47,169 nucleotides of DNA from Bipolaris cookei. Its lineage: Eukaryota > Ascomycota > Dothideomycetes > Pleosporales > Pleosporaceae. Every line of letters begins with the position of its first letter. Within the stretch, counting starts at the first letter, position 1. The notes beneath the pieces were generated by a model. It saw only the letters and a list, made by a program, of their open reading frames with translations, did no database searches and had not been told where the DNA came from. The stretch covers positions 1 through 47,169 of the forward strand of contig NRSV01000121.1 of NCBI GenBank assembly GCA_002286855.1, in the 5' to 3' direction. Below are positions 22,000-32,359 of this stretch, in pieces. The position numbers and the translations under genes were made by a program.

Positions 22000-23195
22000 A
22001 TGTCGACACGCCATGTTGAGGCGCATCCCCCCCCGCACGCCGAAGCTGTGCGCGCTCCGTCGCCGGCCCACCCTGCTGCGGCCGTCGACTCTGGCATCGA
22101 TGTAGGCTCGTCATCAGAGTTTGACCAGGACAACAGCGCCGGCCACGCGCTCGTCGCCCACGATGACACGAGCGAGGCGTCGACGGATGAAGGGTAAATT
22201 GGCGCGCTGACAGCATCCCGCGGCATCGCACCCATTGTTAACGCCGTGTGCATAGCTATGCCGACTCGGACGCCTCGTCGTTTCTCTCATCCATTCTCTC
22301 CGAAGTGCGCCGTGGGGTGGAAATCGAAGGCCGCCTGTACCCCAGCTACGGCAAGCATGCCTATGGCATGCCCATGGACGAAAAGGAGCTCGATCGTAAC
22401 GATCTCCAGCACCACAAGTACACCCTCTTGCTGCGCGACCGTCTCTTTGTCGCGCCCGTGCCAGAATCGACATTCAAAGACGCAAACTGTCGCGTCCTCG
22501 ACCTAGGTACCGGCACCGGCATCTGGGCCATAGACATGGCGGACAAGTACCCTAACGCAGAGATCCTCGGCGTAGACATTGCAGCCACACAGCCGTCCTT
22601 TGTTCCACCAAACTGCGTCTTTGAGATTGACGACGTAGAAGACGACTGGCCCTATCGCCCTGCCCATTTCGACTTTATCCACGGCCGCGACCTCATGACG
22701 GCTATCCGTGACTGGCCTCGAGTGATTGCGCAGGCGTATGCGCACCTTAAACCAGGCGGTTGGATACAACTGGCCAGCACCATCCCTGGACCGCTCACCG
22801 ACGACAACACGATACCCGAGAACAGCGGATACATGGAAACGGCCCGAATTTACTTTGAAATTGCGGAGAAGATGGGGGCACCGCTCGCTGCGCCACGCAG
22901 CTGGAATGCGCAGATGAAAGAAGCCGGCTTCACCAACGTCCAAGACGAAGTATACAAATTGCCTATGGGCCCCTGGCCTCGATCAAAGCGATTGCGAACC
23001 GTTGGTAAGCTCGAGCAGATTATGATTCTTGAAGGCGGTTTTGAGGCGTACATGCTGCGCGGATACACGCAGGTGTTGGGTGGCAAGGTAGAGGATTTGC
23101 AGATTATTCTTGCTCTGGCGAAAAGAGAGGTGAGGGATCCGTCGATTCATACATATGTGCAGTTTCATATTACATACGGGCAGAAGCCCCAGTAG
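22000..23195 (+). CDS. LaeA-like class I methyltransferase
   Basis: Belongs to the fungal SAM-dependent methyltransferase family that includes the secondary-metabolism regulator LaeA and many relatives of unknown substrate. Exons 22000-22193 and 22256-23195 are joined over a 62-nt intron (GTAAAT...TAG, branch GTTAAC, phase 2), giving 377 residues. The first ~65 residues are low-complexity and acidic/Ser-rich. SAM motif I is VLDLGTGTGIWAIDMA (about 144-160), followed by GVDIA (motif II), the acidic DDVEDDW segment and DFIHGRDLM. The HLKPGGWIQL strand also matches the family. The protein could act in the nucleus like LaeA, but most family members are not true LaeA orthologues. Divergent neighbour: an O-methyltransferase. 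Confidence 0.87.
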
Positions 23196-23872
23196 ATGTA
23201 GTGACTGGAATTTCGACCCTGACACAAAGCAATAGTTTTGTGGCCACCAATGCTGAACGACTATTCACTCTCCACAGCAATATACAAAAGTCTCCATGAA
23301 TATGTACAGGGAGGTCCTTGCAGAACAGACAGGGGAGGCATGGTCTGGGCGCTAGCTCAAAAACAGACTAGCGCATGTCACATCTGTCTCGGAGCTTTCC
23401 GCGCTGACAGCATCCATCCATCGAGAAAGCCACGGCCACGCAGGACATACTACACAGTACACATCACTCGGGACCGTCTTACATAATTACAATTCTCATA
23501 TCACTGTGAGACATTTTGGTTTGTAATCAACCATATACCATTGTCACCCTTTGGCGCTGCAGCTATCGTCAGTCCAAAACTGCACCACTCCCGTCTCTGG
23601 CAACCCTCACTTCTTATCCACGGACGTCCAGCCAAGAGCACTGCATCAAGTTCTCTATCCTATTCGAAACCAACCTCTTCTTCCTTTGCTTCAGGTCTAC
23701 TTGCGCTCTGTTGCATCCGCATCGCCAAGTAGTGCATTCGCGCTCAATTGAGGTAGTTTCCAGAACCTATACCCGATTAGGCAGCGCATATTCAGAGCAC
23801 CCTGTTGGAGACAGCCAGTCTGTCTGACAAAGAGACGCGTCTTTTGGGTTATCGATTGCGTGAGGCTCACAC
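23196..23872. other. Intergenic, nothing recognised
   Basis: Contains only short frames. The last part should be the promoter of the superoxide dismutase gene. Confidence 0.45.
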
Positions 23873-24754
23873 ATGATGCGGGGCACTTTTACGCTGAAGC
23901 TCTTGAGCTTTTTTCTTCTCTCCCTCTCCTCCGTCTCTTCAGTTTATGCCTCAGAACAGCAACCCTTTGAATTCGGTGAAATGTCTGCACAACAGTACAC
24001 GCTTCCTCCGCTTCCCTATGCATATGATGTTAGTATTGCCATCGTCACCCGTCTTACCGCCCCGCACCAGTCGTACTCATAGTTTCACAGGCATTGGAGC
24101 CGCACATTTCTGCTCAGATCATGGAACTGCACCACAGCAAGCACCACCAGACATACATTACCAACTTGAATGGTCTGCTCAAGACCCAGGCTGAAGCTGT
24201 CTCGACCCTCGACATCACATCTCAGGTTTCGATACAGCAAGGCATCAAGTTCAACGCTGGCGGCCACATCAACCATTCTCTCTTCTGGCAGAACCTTGCT
24301 CCAGCCAGCTCAAATGAGGCCAAGAGCTCTGCTGCGCCCCAGCTCGTCAAGCAGATCAAAGCCACCTGGGGTGACGAAGACAAGTTCAAGGAAGCCTTCA
24401 ACGCTGCTCTGCTAGGAATCCAGGGCAGTGGTTGGGGCTGGCTCATCAAGACTGAGGTCGGCAAGGAGCAACGACTATCTATTGTGACTACCAAGGACCA
24501 AGATCCTGTGGTTGGCAAGGGCGAAACCCCCATCTTTGGCATCGATATGGTATGTTAACATTGCGCTTGGGCACGTTGGTGAATGTGTGACTAACTTGAC
24601 ATCATAGTGGGAACATGCGTATTATCTGCAGTACCAGAATGGCAAGGCAGCCTATGTGAAGAACATTTGGAATGTGATCAACTGGAAGACGGCCGAGGAA
24701 CGGTACTTGGGATCGCGTGCCGACGCATTCAGTGTGCTGAAAGCGTCGATCTAA
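23873..24754 (+). CDS. Fe/Mn superoxide dismutase with N-terminal signal peptide
   Basis: Converts superoxide to oxygen and hydrogen peroxide. Exons 23873-24028, 24091-24549 and 24608-24754 give 253 residues; introns of 62 and 58 nt have canonical ends. The metal ligands are all present: His in LEPHIS, His in GGHINHSLFW, and Asp and His in GIDMWEHAYYL. HHSKHHQTY and the GSGWGWL motif also match the family. The catalytic domain starts at YTLPPLPYAYD, about residue 42. The 25-residue start (MMRGTFTLKLLSFFLLSLSS...) has a Leu/Phe-rich core like a secretory signal rather than an Arg-rich mitochondrial one. A shorter form from ATG 23980 would be cytosolic. A secreted enzyme is therefore likely but not certain. 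Confidence 0.92.
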
Positions 24755-25150
24755 TTTCATACAATTATGGTGTATTGAGAGAATAAAGTGTTGAAGACAT
24801 CATAGTGTCTCAAGGTGTACTTACACAGTCTCTTTTGATTAAAAAGTGACTCCATAGCACCGTGCTGGTTGCGCTCGGTCCGCCTCTGTCCAATCGGGTA
24901 CTCCCGAAACAAACTTGCTCAAAGAAACTACCTCATTCACCCTCAGAATATTTGACCCCCCTTGGCTAATAAAACAATCGACACGCAATCTACAAGGCGA
25001 CGTCATTTCATGAGCGCCTCAAAGTCTCTGTGATTTCCGCTCTTTTTTTTCTTTACTTCTATTCTCACCATCCTATCCGTATATTCACTGTCTCGACCAT
25101 CTCATCCAATCGCCACTCAAAAATCCCACTCAATACAGTATACACTCAAA
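24755..25150. other. Intergenic, nothing recognised
   Basis: Terminator region of the superoxide dismutase gene and pyrimidine-rich promoter of the next gene. Confidence 0.45.
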
Positions 25151-25673
25151 ATGTGTAACGGAGAATCTACACGCACAACCCAAGGCGGCTCCATCGCCGT
25201 CTTACATTCAACCCCTCCATTCCCACTCCGCCGCACGCGCTCATCCTCTTCTTCATCCTCGTCCACTTCCAGCTCCTCCGAAGACGAACAACAACAAGAA
25301 GAAATGCTGCTCTACTTTACCAATTCTCTTTCTAAAACATCCGGCACGAATATTGAACTGCAGGGATTCGACCAACAATCAACGCATGCAGCGTGGGTCG
25401 TGATACAGTGCGTCGTCTCTTGCTCGTTATACTGTTATAGCATGCTAACACGAATGCAGTCGCGACGGCGATCTCTCTTCTTCTCTCGTGCCTTCAACAT
25501 CCGGCACCACTAACACTTTTTGCTCGTTCCCGATCAAGGCGCGAAATGGGCGGTGGGAACTAGAAAGGAAACTCGAATTGGGCGTGGGTGAGAGGGGAAT
25601 CATCGGGAGGAGAGTGTCGGTTTTGAGTAGGGCGAGAGAAGTGCTTGCGCAGGGTGTGATTGGGTGGAATTAA
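25151..25673 (+). CDS. Small Ser-rich hypothetical protein
   Basis: Not recognised. Exons 25151-25407 and 25460-25673 are joined by a 52-nt intron (GTGCGT...GCAG with branch GCTAAC, phase 2), giving 156 residues and the continuous core AAWVVIHRDGDLSSSL. The N-terminal third has a run of Ser followed by Glu/Asp/Gln, probably disordered. The rest is a small mixed domain ending in a basic helix. The start ATG lies in a good context (AAAATG) behind a pyrimidine-rich leader. No signal peptide or membrane segment. Confidence 0.6.
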
Positions 25674-26610
25674 TACGTATAGGGGTACTACTATAATTAG
25701 GTGTCTTTAGGTTAATGGATGCATTGCGACGGTGATGGGTGGCGTTTTCTGGGATTATTAGATTGGAACTGGAGAAATTTGAGTAGATGGCGTACTTGAA
25801 TGAATTACTTTATCAATAGTATTCCATAGGTATGAGCCGGGGCTGATTGTTTGAGAGAGCTCATGTGATGTCATCGATATCCTAAACTTTCGTAGCTCAG
25901 CACTACTGCACGGCTGGGAAGTGCCTCTTTACCCCCATTTCCGCACGCTGTATAAAGGTGGTAAAAACTAAAAAAAAATTCTGAGCATATGTTAACGGCA
26001 TACTTGAATTCTTTGGTGGGCAGTGCTAGGTATATAAGAGTTAGGCGTAGAGTCAATAACTCGCAATCATGTTGTCAGATTTGATGGGTCTTCAATTATC
26101 TCGTCAAAAAAATTGATTGATTGTTGCTGTTTCTTGAGGGGTCGCTTTAGGGGCTTCTATTTTTTTCTTGGTCTTATGCACGGGCCTTAACTAAAGCCCT
26201 ACTTCTGACAGATGTATAAGAAGTGATATATATATATATGCTGTACGTGTGGGTGCGGTAAAAAAATAGATGTGTATTGTCTACTATCTACCATCTTCGT
26301 TTATTTATGGTGTATAGCTGTTGCTTTTTATTGTTTAGGTCGTGCATCCTTGTTGCAGTGACAGTGGCTTGTCGCTTCGGCTCAGCTGAAGTCATTGCTT
26401 CTGCAGCCTTGCATAGGCTGCGACAATATACAAGTCTCCAGGTCACGTGCAGGCAAAAGCCTCGGCCAAACGTCAATTAAAGGCGCATCTGGCTGGAGGT
26501 GAACACTTCACTTTCCCCCGTGATCCTGCAGTATCAAGCATTCAGAACAAAAGGAATGGTTATTCCACAGGCACAATAATCGGTTACATATCTGCGCGCC
26601 TCCTCTCACC
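25674..26610. other. Long intergenic region with a dispersed repeat and an AT microsatellite
   Basis: No gene recognised. It holds one copy of a dispersed repeat (25843-25970) and a short (TA)n tract near 26226-26240. The last ~100 bp should be the promoter of the exchanger gene. Confidence 0.5.
25843..25970 (+). repeat. Dispersed repeat, copy 1
   Basis: Matches 31988-32110 in the same orientation. Shared blocks are CTCA-C/T-GTGATG, ATCGATAT, GCACTAC-C/T-GCACGG and TAAAGGTG. The copies are diverged and contain small indels. The family is unknown. Confidence 0.6.
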
Positions 26611-28452
26611 ATGGCTGCCGACTCTGCCGAAACGGCGCCTTCCCTACCTTACCATGAACCAGACATCATCACAATCCTCGTCCTCACTTCGTTTCTGCTA
26701 CTACTGAACGTTGTCAATTCCATATTCGACAAGATCCTTTACTGCGGTCTCCTCGGCCAAATTGTCGTCGGCATCGCATGGGGCACTCCAGGCGCGAAAA
26801 TACTTTCGCCAAGTGTTGAAGATGCGGTGGTGCAGTTGGGATATCTGGGGTTGCTATTACTTGTGTTTGAAGGTATGGACGGCTCCCCTGTTTCCGCCTT
26901 GCTTTTGGCGCGTTTTCTAGACTTCCAGAATTTATGCTACACATGCTAAGTCACGTGGATAGGTGGCCTACATACCTCGTTCCAATCGCTAAAAGCGAAT
27001 CTACTACTATCTTCTAGTGTCGCATTGACGGGAATCGCGCTGCCAGTAGGCCTCTCGTATACTCTCCAAGGCCTACTCGACGCAACGCCATTGCAAGCTT
27101 TTGCTGCGGGAGCAGCATTGTGCTCAACCAGTCTTGGCACTACGTTCACGGTTCTAGCGTCGAGCGGTTTGTCGTCCTCCAGACTGGGCGTTGTGCTGAC
27201 GAGTGCAGCTATGATGGATGATGTCGTGGGACTCGTCATGGTGCAGGTGATTTCTAACTTGGGTGGTAGCAATTTTAGTTGGGGGGTTGTTGTGCGCCCA
27301 GTTCTTGTGTCGGTAGCCTTTGCACTGGTTGTCCCTGTCGCTTGCCTCTTTATTGCGAGACCTGTTACTCTATGGATCAACCAGTATCGCGAAGCTCATT
27401 CGAATGAGGCCCTGGACAAGCTTTTGCGGAAGCCTCAGGCAGCCTCTGTGCTGCATACTCTACTCTTGGTTGGCCTCGTTGCTGGCGCAACTTATGCTGG
27501 GACTTCGAACCTGTTCGCCGCGTATATCGCTGGAGCAAGCATCAGTTGGTGGGATTCTGAAGTGTCTCATCCAGTTGTCAAGACGATAATGCATGGAGCT
27601 GCAGTTGTTGGTGAACAGAGTACGGTACCTGCTGATCCTTCTCCAGAGTCGCCAAACGGCTCACAAGGCTCTGATAATATCGATAACTTTACGCAGAATA
27701 CATCCACCTCCAAAGCCAAAGAAGAGCCCCAAAACTCCTCGGAAACACGACCCGTTGAAGCATCGAGTACTTGCAATGACGACGAAGACACATCCGGATC
27801 CGCCATCTATCACCGATACTACCACCCCGCTGTTTTTAAAATTCTCCAACCGTTTTTCTTCGCATCCATCGGCTTCTCTATTCCAGTCACCCGCATGTTC
27901 AGAGGCGCTATCGTATGGCGCGGTTTCGTCTACACCATCCTGATGCTTCTCGGCAAAATCACCTGCGGCCTCTGGCTCGTCCGGTTCTCCATTGCACCAG
28001 CCAAAGGCAATGTAAGCCGCGTGTGGTCCAAACTAAAACAGCTATGTGTTCCACATTTCTGGTCTAGAAGCACAAGCGCAGCAACGCCTAGGCTAAGCAG
28101 CGCAAGAGAAACGACTACGAGCGCATCGACACGCGCCTCGCCAAACCCGCCAAAGCCGTTTTCACTTCATCCTCCCCTTATCATCGCTCTTGCAATGTGT
28201 TCACGTGGCGAAATTGGATTCCTTATATCAGGTGTTGCGGAATCCAGAGGCATCTTTTCCTCGCCCAACGATGTCTCGACCGACTCGTCGGACATCTTTC
28301 TTGTGGTGACGTGGGCGATTGTTTTTTGTACGATTATCGGCCCCTTGGGTGTTGGAATGTCAGTTCGGAGGGTGAAGATACTGGAGGAGCGCAAGAACCG
28401 AGTGCATCAAGGGAGTGGGAGGGACGTGCTTGGTGTTTGGGGTGTCGAATGA
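26611..28452 (+). CDS. Cation/proton exchanger (PF00999-type, CPA2-like)
   Basis: Integral membrane antiporter exchanging Na+ or K+ for H+, in the plasma membrane or an internal membrane. Exons 26611-26872 and 26963-28452 (90-nt intron, phase 1) give 583 residues. The N-terminal half has about ten hydrophobic segments. It contains the conserved LLLVFEGGLHTSF region, the STSLGTTFTVL helix break and SSRLGVVLTSAAMMDDV. Two adjacent Asp near residue 172 are typical of the CPA2 branch, in which they carry the ion. A ~70-residue acidic, Ser-rich cytoplasmic loop interrupts the later segments, followed by the C-terminal membrane part with MCSRGEIGFLISGVAES. Which cation is moved cannot be told from the sequence. 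Confidence 0.88.
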
Positions 28453-28979
28453 AGAGAGTGAGGTGTGTTTGCCTTGAGAAATGTATGTAAACATGGGGAT
28501 TCTTTTGGATAGATAAACTACATGCCCGTAAGAAAGTACAGAGAAAAACTTTCTGAGGTTTATGTGGGTGCTCTTTTGGGAAGACATGACATAAGAAGTG
28601 CATCGCAACAGATTTTATCCGATAACATTGGTGTTCACGGTACTACTGTTACTTCCTCAATGGATTTATTCAGCGTCTACATAGTGAAAGGATATCCATA
28701 AATAATGTCCGACGGGTGATCACTCCTGTCACGTGTGTTTATTTTCATGACACTCACCATAGCACATTCACTCAGATCCGGGACCATCTTAGCAACAATT
28801 TTCCATGCGCCATGTAAACACTCTTCCTGCCAAAAACTCTGTCGGCTTCCGTTCCGCCTCGATTTAAGTCACTCGTTTCTGCAAAACCGACTTATCAACA
28901 CTCTTTTGGCAATCACTGCTTGTTACACTCTGAATCCTACGCTCAAGATAAACACACTCTCTTTCTTCCTCTTCTACAT
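28453..28979. other. Intergenic, nothing recognised
   Basis: Short frames only; spacer between the exchanger and the glucanase remnant. Confidence 0.4.
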
Positions 28980-29799
28980 CTCCTTCATTTTCCTTTCAAC
29001 CGCCTCCCCTATCAGCCATCCAACTTACCTGACTGCACTCTGCGCTTCGACCACCCAAAGGTCTGGAAGTCGAACGTCGAAGCCATAGTCCAGAAGGACT
29101 GGGAAAAGGTCAAGCAACGTAAGTCTTGGGCTTCAATGAGCCAGATAATTGAATACATATCTCCCTTCCTTCCCCTTTCCCTCAATTACCCTTTCCGATA
29201 ATAAGGAAAAGACGAAACTGACAGGCGCGATACAAAGACCCAACACATCCGGTTCCTGCATCGACGTCACAACCACCGTCGCAGCATGGACACAGCACCT
29301 GCAGCCGCTTGCCGCATCCAATCTTAATGTGTAACTTGATTCTCCGACTATTACGAATGCGCGTGAAACGGATAGTGCGGGGTTGGGGTGGTTGACGCGG
29401 TTTTTGCGCGGGTGTGGTGAGTGTAGTGTTGATTTTGTGAATATATACTGGTACTTTCTTCCCTCTCTCTTTTTCATTCTTTGTACCTTTCCAACGACTA
29501 ACACCCGTTGTGTTCAGGTACGGCGTCGCCAACGTGCAGTCATCCAAAGCGCATATCGATGCGGCGAGAAAGGTAGTGCAGGGTCGGCCGATTTGGATAA
29601 CAGAGTTCAAGCCTGAGGGGACGGTGGAGCAGATTCGCCGTTTCCTGGAGGAGGTCATACCTTTTATGGATGAGAGTCCACATGTGCATCGGTATGCGTA
29701 TTTCATGGCTACGCCCGAGGGGGGGGGTTCTTGGTTGATGGGAATGGCGGGGGGTTGAGTGAGATTGGGAGGACGTTTGCTTTCTTCCATGGGCACTGA
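28980..29799 (+). pseudogene. GH128-like glucanase, damaged
   Basis: Fungal glycoside hydrolase family 128 (Asl1-like, beta-1,3-glucan active) core. Coding parts: up to 29118 (VWKSNVEAIVQKDWEKVKQ), 29225-29450, and from 29518, with introns 29119-29224 and 29451-29517 (branch GACTAAC). The second join gives the family motif VNIYWYGVANVQSSKAHID. The nucleophile motif PIWITEF is present. The acid/base motif NEPD, expected after the first intron, reads QRPN. An in-frame TAA at 29332-29334 lies just before DSPTITN. In a run of nine G (about 29719-29727) the frame shifts, and the true end (LVDGNGGGLSEIGRTFAFF, stop 29797-29799) is in another frame. The start codon is not resolved. An assembly error could explain the G run, but not the stop or the lost Glu. 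Confidence 0.75.
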
Positions 29800-30030
29800 A
29801 CATGTGGTGATGATGCAGATGGTAGATTAGATAGGTATGGGCTATAGTATGCGGGATACATGGAGGCGGTATACATGGGATGTGCTGGAAGACTCGTCAT
29901 AGATTTGTGGTGTGAGCCTACCGCTTGGTATAAAAATGAAGGAAAAAGAAGGATTCAAACCAAATGGAGACATATATTCAAGTACTGCAATATCTCCTGT
30001 TTTGCATGCATTTCTACACCACATGCACCC

Positions 30031-31266
30031 TTATCCCCCTGGCGTCCAAGGCTGTCCTATGGCTTTCCTAAATCCACCCTCAAACACATCAATCGTCTCA
30101 TTCATACCCATCCCACTCGCAATGGCCAGCTGCAACATGATCCTCGCCTGAATTGGATGCACGAACCCGGATTTGGCGAAACTGGGTCTGCGCAGAGGAC
30201 TGGAGGGGCCAAATGGACTTCTCGTCCCGACTACGATCTGTAAGCCCTTTTCCAACCCTTCTAATATTTCATCTTGACCATTGGGTATTCCTCCATTACC
30301 CGTCCCTGCAATTACTACGCCATGGGCGCCATTCGCATGCGCATCGAGTACAAGTTTACCATCCAATTCGCGGGCTGCATACAGGATATCTACTTTGGGC
30401 AGACGGGGAAATGATACATAAGACGACACAGTGTTGATGTCAAAGTAATGCTTGAATAGCGGTTGACTAGGTGAATTGTAAAAAACAGGTAAACTGTTTA
30501 TAAACAGGCCCAAGTCGCCGCCGGCATTTGCACCAAAAGCATCGGGATTCGTAGAGTGCAACTTCGTAACCCAGTAGCCGGGGATAATGCGCGCATTGAA
30601 AGCAACCATGACGCCTCGGTCACGTGAGGCAGGGCTTGCAGCCAACATGACGGCATCGAAGAAATTTGCATCGCCTTCGTAGGAGAGGTGCGTGAAAGGG
30701 CGCATGCTACCTGTGGCGACGATGGGCTTGCCGCAGTTTACTAGGCTGTCCATTAGGAAAGCTGTTTCCTCGAGGGAATTGGTCCCATGGGTGAATACGG
30801 CGCCCAAGATGTCGCTGTCGGGAGAACAGAGAGCGTCGTGTGCGAAGCGCGTCATGTTCATGACGAGGGCGTCGTTGGTGCCTGTGGACCCATTGCCTTG
30901 AGTTGTCCAGTTTGATACGGCAAGCTGTGTGTGATTAAGTAGGTACGGGTTTCGGGCGATTATGTCCTCTCCTGTTATGCCGATTTGTCCGTATTGAGTG
31001 TCATCGAGAGCGCCGTAGATGGATCCTCCTGATATGGTTCCTCCTGTGAACAAGATGCTGTGGTATATTATTAGTGGGAGTCATAGTGTCAGAGGCGATT
31101 ATACGCACAGAACCTTGGGTAAGGAACTGTTTCCACCAAGCCATGTCAGACCAAGGCGTTCGCTCGCTGTAGTTGTCTGGCGTCGTGCAATGGGCTCAGC
31201 AGTTGTGGGTACAGCACTGAGGATAGCACTAAGAGCAGTGGCAGCAACCAGACTGAGGAGATGCAT
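30031..31266 (-). CDS. Secreted L-asparaginase, type II-like
   Basis: Hydrolyses asparagine to aspartate and ammonia outside the cell. Exons 31266-31109 and 31057-30031 (51-nt intron, GTGCGT...CACAG, phase 2) give 394 residues. An N-terminal signal peptide (MHLLSLVAATALSAILSAV) precedes the enzyme. The first active-site motif LFTGGTISGG spans the intron. The second motif reads THGTNSLEET, with Asn where bacterial enzymes have Asp (HGTDT). GSMRPFTHLSYEGDANFFDAV carries the next conserved part, and the C-terminal GTGNGG and RSPFGPSSPL segments also fit. Because of the Asp-to-Asn change, activity or substrate preference may differ. Several N-glycosylation sequons (for example NHTQ, NWTT, NGST) agree with secretion. 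Confidence 0.9.
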
Positions 31267-32359
31267 TATTCAGGACAATAAAGCGCTCTCAACAAACTGC
31301 TATCCCTGAATTCGAAGTCAAACTTTATATATTCCTATGCTCATTGCACCAACTCGGCCAAGTTCCCTGCAATCATCCAATGCCACAGTATCGGTGACAG
31401 GTAATCGTGTGCCGTAAGCATTGAGAACGACATCATGCATACAGAGTATTGGCACTATGGTGAATGGGGAAGGTGTATGTAGCATTGTGAGAGGGTGCTG
31501 ATAAAAGTCATTATCGTGCATGGGTTGGAGTCTTTGGAGGAGCGAGGCTACCAAGCTGCAAGCAGAATTGGCAGGCAGGGGGTAAGGTTTCCATCCGCGG
31601 CTCCGGCGAAACCGTGCGCCTCCATCGATAGAGCTAGCCTATCTTAGAGTTAACGTCGTGCACGGTGATATACTGAAGAATGCCTGGATATACCGAGAAA
31701 TCGGTCTATGTAAAGTAGAGAAAGCTGGAGGGCACGAGAGTTATGAGCTTTGCCAAAACTTCGACCACGTGACTTGGAAGTTGGGCAAAAAAATCAAGTC
31801 GTAAAACAAAAACATACGACAGCGGGGATTCGCTAGTGGTCACCCACCTAACTACTAATCCGCCGGTAAACTGCTTGTATAGGGCAGATCGGACGGGATG
31901 CCTAATTCTCAGTTTCCAATGGTCGTATGTGCTACATTATTGTATCTAAGTTTAAAATATTCGCAAAAAATGACGTACAGAAGCAAGTCAGAGTTTTGAA
32001 GGGGCTCACGTGATGCTATCGATATTCAAAGCTTAGCACTACCGCACGGATAGAAAACAACTACTTTGCCCACCCTTTCGCTCACTACTTAAAGGTGCAG
32101 AAAAAGCTAGTGGACAAATACACTATAGCAAAGAATCTATTCTTGAAGTATTGCAGATATCTGAAGGCATATGTAAGCCCAGAAGTACCATGTATAGTCA
32201 CGTGGTTACTCACTGACTAATAATGCTGTATTTAAACTTGCTCCTATCATCATACATATCAAAATACACAATACTTCACACACTCAACTGCTTACAGCAT
32301 ATATCTAGAGTTTGTTTCTCACAATTATATAACGTGAGTGTATAGCGAGATTGCCAGTA
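31267..32359. other. Intergenic with a dispersed repeat
   Basis: No gene recognised. It contains the second copy of the dispersed repeat (31988-32110) and AT-rich sequence leading to the mariner-like element. Confidence 0.5.
31988..32110 (+). repeat. Dispersed repeat, copy 2
   Basis: Diverged direct copy of 25843-25970. Here the start carries a perfect CACGTG (E-box-like) palindrome, which is CATGTG in copy 1. Confidence 0.6.

Noticed and set aside
25151..25513. Unspliced 120-codon reading of the Ser-rich protein
   Set aside because: A 52-nt intron with good donor, branch point and acceptor gives a longer, more regular protein.
28735..29088. Plus-strand frame of 117 codons before the GH128 remnant
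   Set aside because: Low-quality hydrophobic translation in a different frame from the GH128 homology; no signal peptide fitted to the enzyme.
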